Assembly (NCBI GenBank): GCA_037176725.1
Contig: JAZBRS010000023.1
Span: 28,639,001-28,703,000 of the forward strand
From: Posidonia oceanica
Taxonomy: Eukaryota > Streptophyta > Magnoliopsida > Alismatales > Posidoniaceae
DNA length: 64,000 nt
Direction: 5' to 3'
Below are positions 61,501 through 64,000 of this stretch, piece by piece (positions within the stretch are counted from its first letter, which is position 1; each line of letters starts with the position of its first letter). The notes under the pieces are model-generated. The model was not told the origin of the DNA, made no database searches, and was given only the letters and a program-made list of their open reading frames with translations. Both the position numbers and the translations under genes were made by a program.

Positions 61501-63739
61501 TCCTTAATCTCAGCTTCCTTCAAGCTCTAATGTTTTTGTGCAGGTTATTCTGGATGTGGTTTACAACCACACAAATGAGGCTGATGATGCTCATCCTTAT
61601 ACTACTTCTTTTCGTGGTATTGATAATAAGGTAAGTAGATGGAATGGAAGCAGAGGTTTGATACTTGAAGGAGAACTTGACACTGTGGACCATATTTTGT
61701 TTCTTTTGTTTTTGAACATCGTTTCCGTGTCCAAATTCGCTCACTACAAAATAGGGAACATGTCTGACATCAATGAGGTCATGGTAAAAATGTCCACGAA
61801 ATCCACTCAAAGTCTTAAAGATTGGAATTTCAATATGAACCCCAAGCCATTCAGAAAAACAAACACACGAAACTCCAAAATAACTCAGAAACTAAATAAG
61901 AAACTAGGCACACCTAGGAAGCTAGGACTATTACCATCTTAGTTACTAAGAAGTAAGAACACAATGTGGACATGAGGCATCAAATGGACCGACTCAAAGA
62001 GGGAAGAACTCGTTTATTTATTCTAGATGAAAAAACAGATCTGTGATGCTTGCCTACTCAGAGTAAGAAAGAGGGCCAAAGTTTAGTTGAGAGATTCATG
62101 ACAATATCATTTGTGGAGTCAGCTGGATTATTAAGAGATGCAACCACCAAGTTAGCACACACTAGTTACCAAGTTTGTCCCAGAACTTGAATGAGTTTTG
62201 ATTGGCACAACCATATTGAGAACATAAGTGAGTGCCACAACCACCATGAACTCCCATTAAGTTACAACCATCCGTTTGATCCACCATCAGCACCACAACC
62301 ACTCATAAAGTGCAAACTTGAATTCCCTATAATTGGACAATTGACAATGAGAAGTCGAACTTGGGACACACACTGAATGTGAGGAACACACTGTGAGGGG
62401 ATGGGATGGAATCCTTATGCAATAACTAACCACAAACTTTTGCATTATCTAACTGCAGTACAGAAAGAAATTTCACAACTTGAAACTCCTGTTATTTTCA
62501 GAGATGGGTAAACAGTAGCCCTAGATGCCAAGCTTTATCATATCCCTTGCAAGGTATCATTAACTCTCCCCAAGAATGATCTCCTTGCTTGAAATTGAAA
62601 ATCCTCTCATATAACTTTTACACAGGGAAATTATTTTCTCATAGGAGTACATCTCTTGAAGGGCATCTGGATCTACTTTGCAGTTTCTTAGCAAAAAAAA
62701 AAGCACTAACTTGTGATTCCATATATTCAAAAGCCAAAACATAACGCAAAATTATCCTTCAGCCACACAGCATAATTAGGATCCTTCAGATATTTTATCT
62801 TGGATGCCAATAAACGCTAGGAGAGCTTGAGACCCACATTGGGCAGTTGGAACCATTCAACTTGATAATAGTATCAACAAGAAACTCGGGATTGTAGCAA
62901 CCCCATCAAAGAAGGTAGTCGATACAGAGAAGCACAAAGTGCACAAGAACAACAGTAGGCAGTGCAGGCACAAATGGATCAAAATGTGATCCTAACGATT
63001 AAAATCACAGAAAGTGGGAACAACACCAGCAGCTGGTGGGGCATTCTAGAGAGGGGACGTAGTAAAGTAGATGGAAACAAATGGACCCTGGGCAGGTGGA
63101 TCCTCGCGATGTAAAATAATGTACCCTAAAAAAAAAAGATGTCCATTGTTAAAGGAGTGAAAATAAGCAAATCTAATAGTTGTCCATTGCACATTGTGGG
63201 TGCATTGATGCATGTAAATGTGAAATGAATGATAATCACCATCAGAGAAGGTGCCATGTAGGTGTATTGTTCATCTTTCATTTGCTCCAAGTGAAAGAAG
63301 AGTGAAAGAAGTCAGTTGCATAACATCTAAAATAATATCCACATACTTTCTGAAGTTATATAAATAGCTTAAAATTAACTTTTCTTGCACCTGGAATCTT
63401 CTTATTTTAGGCTCAAGCAACCTTTGACTGGTTAGATATTCTTTACTGTGATGCAGGTATATTATATGGTTGATAATGAAGGTCAATTGCTTAATTTTTC
63501 AGGATGTGGTATGTGCCATCATACTTTCGATTTTGGAGCGTACTCTGTCATTTTTCTTGATCAGAAGTTATTTAAATTACTTTTCTGGCTAGATTACACT
63601 CGTTTTTTTGTGTTATTTTGTACCCATTTGAGTTGATATAATATTTTCTAATTATTTTATACTTTTCTGGTTTAGGGAATACTTTGAACTGCAATCATCC
63701 CGTGGTTATGGAACTTATCCTTGATAGTTTGCGGCACTG
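31504..63739 (+). CDS. ISA3: Isoamylase 3 (plastid starch-debranching enzyme), 5' part of gene; continues past the right edge
   Basis: Exons: 31504-31688, 35340-35400, 41632-41786, 48385-48478, 48928-49164, 49379-49483, 61011-61115, 61287-61421, 61544-61630, 63457-63508, 63676-63739. All borders are GT-AG and all phases agree, giving 426 residues of an expected 760-790. Residues 1-60 are Ser-rich, basic and non-conserved, consistent with a chloroplast transit peptide. The N-terminal CBM48-type domain starts near [18 protein letters not shown] (about 112-129). The GH13 barrel follows with [30 protein letters not shown] and region I DVVYNHT (about 363-369). The catalytic Asp/Glu of regions II-III lie beyond the window. 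ISA3 hydrolyses alpha-1,6 branches during starch breakdown in plastids. No exon has a stop or frameshift, so the gene looks functional despite its transposon-filled introns. Confidence 0.96.
32100..32609 (+). mobile_element. TRIM (miniature LTR retrotransposon) in ISA3 intron 1
   Basis: Two related direct repeats, about 32100-32294 and about 32416-32609, share CGCTTAATGAGAAGTGAT, GGAAATTGAAAGGCTTTAG and a (C/A)GTGACA end. Immediately after the left repeat comes TGGTATTAGAGC (32297-32308), close to the tRNA-iMet primer site TGGTATCAGAGC. The 120-bp interior is non-coding. Repeats of about 190 bp, a primer site and no genes define a TRIM. Outer ends are approximate and no target duplication was found. 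Confidence 0.75.
33570..34055. mobile_element. Tourist-like MITE, copy 3 (reverse orientation), ISA3 intron 1
   Basis: A 486-bp element flanked by TTG (33567-33569 and 34056-34058). The left end GCCCTTGTTTGGATCAGAAT matches the reversed right ends of copies 1 and 2, so it lies in the opposite orientation to them. Confidence 0.8.
34931..35137. repeat. 103-bp tandem duplication in ISA3 intron 1
   Basis: Copies at 34931 and 35034 share GATTTCCATT, GTAGCAGCTTATTTGGCTGG and ATTGGATTTGGGCTTGCC with few differences, so the duplication is fairly recent. It ends about 200 bp before exon 2. Confidence 0.9.
35921..40676 (-). mobile_element. Ty1/Copia element A, antisense in ISA3 intron 2, 5' LTR missing
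   Basis: Read on the minus strand: a GC-rich leader (about 40240-40660), gag with a damaged zinc knuckle ([15 protein letters not shown], the His replaced), and GAG-pre-integrase and integrase ([15 protein letters not shown] in place of a TDN, so the second catalytic Asp is lost; [10 protein letters not shown] with the Glu). Next come RT ([44 protein letters not shown]) and RNase H ([30 protein letters not shown], ending [10 protein letters not shown]). Several frameshifts separate the blocks. A PPT (GAGCGGGAG) precedes a 3' LTR of about 139 bp at 35921-36059. At the other end the sequence stops at the primer-site remnant ATCAGAGCC (40676); no matching LTR follows. Confidence 0.88.
40437..40668 (-). 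repeat. 129-bp tandem duplication in the leader of Copia element A
   Basis: Copies at 40437 and 40566 share CGGAGGT(T/C)TGT, CGGCGGAGCT-like, CCCCTGCTGATGGCGGAG and GAGAGCTAAAA. It lies in the untranslated leader between primer site and gag. Confidence 0.7.
40830..40852 (+). repeat. G-run with quadruplex potential in ISA3 intron 2
   Basis: Consecutive G tracts of 4, 5 and 11 separated by single T bases follow a T-rich stretch and a GT-repeat, on the strand transcribed in ISA3 pre-mRNA. Confidence 0.8.
43098..47975 (-). mobile_element. Ty1/Copia element B, complete with both LTRs, antisense in ISA3 intron 3
   Basis: The 5' LTR is 47827-47975 and the 3' LTR 43098-43247 (149 and 150 bp; minus-strand ends TG...CA, 5' start TGTTAGAGATAG). 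They differ at about 20 positions. The primer site TGGTACCTGAGCC directly abuts the 5' LTR. Flanks are AAAAC and AAAAA, a one-mismatch 5-bp duplication. In order: GC-rich leader; gag with [13 protein letters not shown] knuckle broken by a stop; a protease remnant ([25 protein letters not shown]); GAG-pre-integrase ([11 protein letters not shown]) and integrase; RT ([31 protein letters not shown]); RNase H ([28 protein letters not shown]). Many stops and frameshifts make it inactive. Confidence 0.92.
50366..53684. mobile_element. Probable LTR (about 3.3 kb) of a Tat/Ogre-like Ty3 element, ISA3 intron 6
   Basis: The segment begins TGTAGTAATTCTG and ends GGGATGTCTACA, with flanks GAGAC (50361-50365) and GAGAT (53685-53689), a one-mismatch 5-bp duplication. 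It contains phrases I associate with this plant LTR class: ATGGAGTCGCCATCGGG (50517-50533) and GGGGAAGGTGTTAGGCACCCC (50730-50750). No gag or pol was found. Internal features are a degenerate GCGGAAAACG-type short repeat (about 51020-51190) and the palindromic modules listed separately. Long ORFs around 52880-53480 are GC-rich chance frames. The class assignment is from memory of motifs, not from a search. Confidence 0.55.
51316..53463. repeat. Seven dispersed palindromic modules (GTTGGACGC...GCGTCCAAC)
   Basis: Modules lie at about 51316-51353, 51534-51593, 51763-51823, 51991-52051, 52375-52434, 52623-52683 and 53374-53463. Most are about 60 bp: arm GTTGGACGC, a loop of roughly 6-14 bases, arm GCGTCCAAC, then at once a second arm pair. 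Where pairs abut they create GCGTCCAACGTTGGACGC, a perfect 18-bp palindrome (modules 4, 6 and 7; one mismatch in 5). Some arms read GTTAGACGC/GCGTCTAAC. The first module has one hairpin and the last has three. Loops differ in sequence while arms are conserved. Spacing is irregular (about 220 to 750 bp). Confidence 0.85.
54106..54785. mobile_element. hAT-like MITE (680 bp) in ISA3 intron 6
   Basis: Left end TAGGGGTGGTAAATAAGC; reverse-complemented right end TGGGATTGTAAATTTTGC. Flanks GTTTTGGC (54098-54105) and GTTCTGGC (54786-54793) match at 7 of 8 bases. The subterminal regions are packed with GAGCTTG/CAAGCTC-type motifs in both orientations. A less repetitive core of about 300 bp (54270-54560) lacks these motifs. 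Confidence 0.8.
59561..59696 (-). repeat. 31-bp tandem repeat in the leader of Copia element C
   Basis: Units start at 59561, 59592, 59623 and 59654 (31-bp steps), with a short fourth unit before 59675. The core is TTG(C/T)TA(C/T)AGTGTTTCC. Confidence 0.8.
59850..60071. mobile_element. 222-bp TIR element inserted in the 5' LTR of Copia element C, 9-bp target duplication
   Basis: ACCTACAAG stands on both sides (59841-59849 and 60072-60080) and occurs once, as ACCTATAAG, in the intact 3' LTR, so the insertion came after the LTR pair formed. Ends CATAGTATCAAATGTCTACG and, reversed, AAAGTTTTAAATATCGGTTT are imperfectly inverted. A 9-bp duplication suggests a Mutator-like origin (inference). Related to 5518-5696. 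Confidence 0.8.
60128..61010 (+). other. Remainder of ISA3 intron 6
   Basis: AT-rich intron sequence between Copia element C and exon 7, with no further element that I can support. It ends in an ordinary acceptor (tctgttcaccag). Confidence 0.5.
62450..63000 (-). mobile_element. Copia gag remnant, antisense in ISA3 intron 9
   Basis: Minus-strand translation gives scattered gag motifs in the expected order: [10 protein letters not shown] (about 62880 downward), MESQVSAFF, then [19 protein letters not shown] (about 62690-62630). Stops and frameshifts separate them. No LTR, integrase or RT was found nearby. It is a gag-only fragment in the same antisense orientation as elements A-C. Confidence 0.6.
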
Positions 63740-64000
63740 GTGAGATATTTTGTTTGCCCAAAGCTAGTATATTAGTGTTGTTGTGTTTTAGGCATGGAAC
63801 TGAATGTCGTTGCTTCGCCGATACGTGCCGGACTTTGATTTACAGAAATGATATTTAACTGAATATCCGGATTTACTAGTTATCGAGTCCAACATCTGCA
63901 ATGTTGGAACAAATGTTGTACACAATGTAGATGTTGGGTCGACATGCGGTAAAATTTGTACTGTAACTTGTTTCCGCTAACATGGCCAAATTCCCTATAG

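Overview
The window reads as nuclear DNA of a flowering plant. It is AT-rich, its genes are split by GT-AG introns, and much of it is transposable elements: Ty1/Copia elements, solo LTRs, hAT-like and Harbinger/Tourist-like TIR elements, and a TRIM. I could not place the species from the sequence alone. There are no bacterial-type operons and no CRISPR array.

Two intact protein-coding genes can be reconstructed exon by exon. The first (8873 down to 3447, minus strand) encodes a pinin-type splicing/exon-junction protein of about 420 residues in ten coding exons. The second (31504 to past the right edge, plus strand) encodes isoamylase 3 (ISA3), a plastid starch-debranching enzyme. Eleven coding exons (about 426 residues) lie in the window, and all joins keep frame. 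ISA3 is stretched over more than 32 kb by introns full of transposons. Introns 2, 3, 6 and 9 each hold a Copia element or Copia gag remnant, all in antisense orientation. Introns 1 and 6 also carry a TRIM, a Tourist-like MITE, a hAT-like MITE and a 3.3-kb Tat/Ogre-like LTR candidate.

Layout: 1-1.1 kb, exons of an unrecognised plus-strand gene cut by the left edge; 1.3-2.9 kb, two MITEs; 3.4-8.9 kb, pinin; 9-17.4 kb, intergenic DNA with MITEs, a 5'-truncated methyltransferase ORF and a 1.5-kb Harbinger-like element; 17.7-21.3 kb, a decayed plus-strand Copia element split by a 1.27-kb solo LTR; 22.1-22.4 kb, the last exon of a broken plant O-methyltransferase; 24.5-27.6 kb, a 3.1-kb solo LTR with a perfect 5-bp target duplication; 28-29.4 kb, a Tourist-like MITE and a Harbinger-like element carrying a captured coding fragment; 31.2-64 kb, ISA3.

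The most unusual structure is in ISA3 intron 6 (about 51.3-53.5 kb). Seven modules are built from GTTGGACGC...GCGTCCAAC arms, and several contain a perfect 18-bp palindrome where two hairpins abut. They lie inside the putative 3.3-kb LTR and have no function I can recognise. Everything else fits known plant genes and known transposon classes. The nesting of insertions, seen from target duplications and LTR divergence, gives a relative history of the locus.
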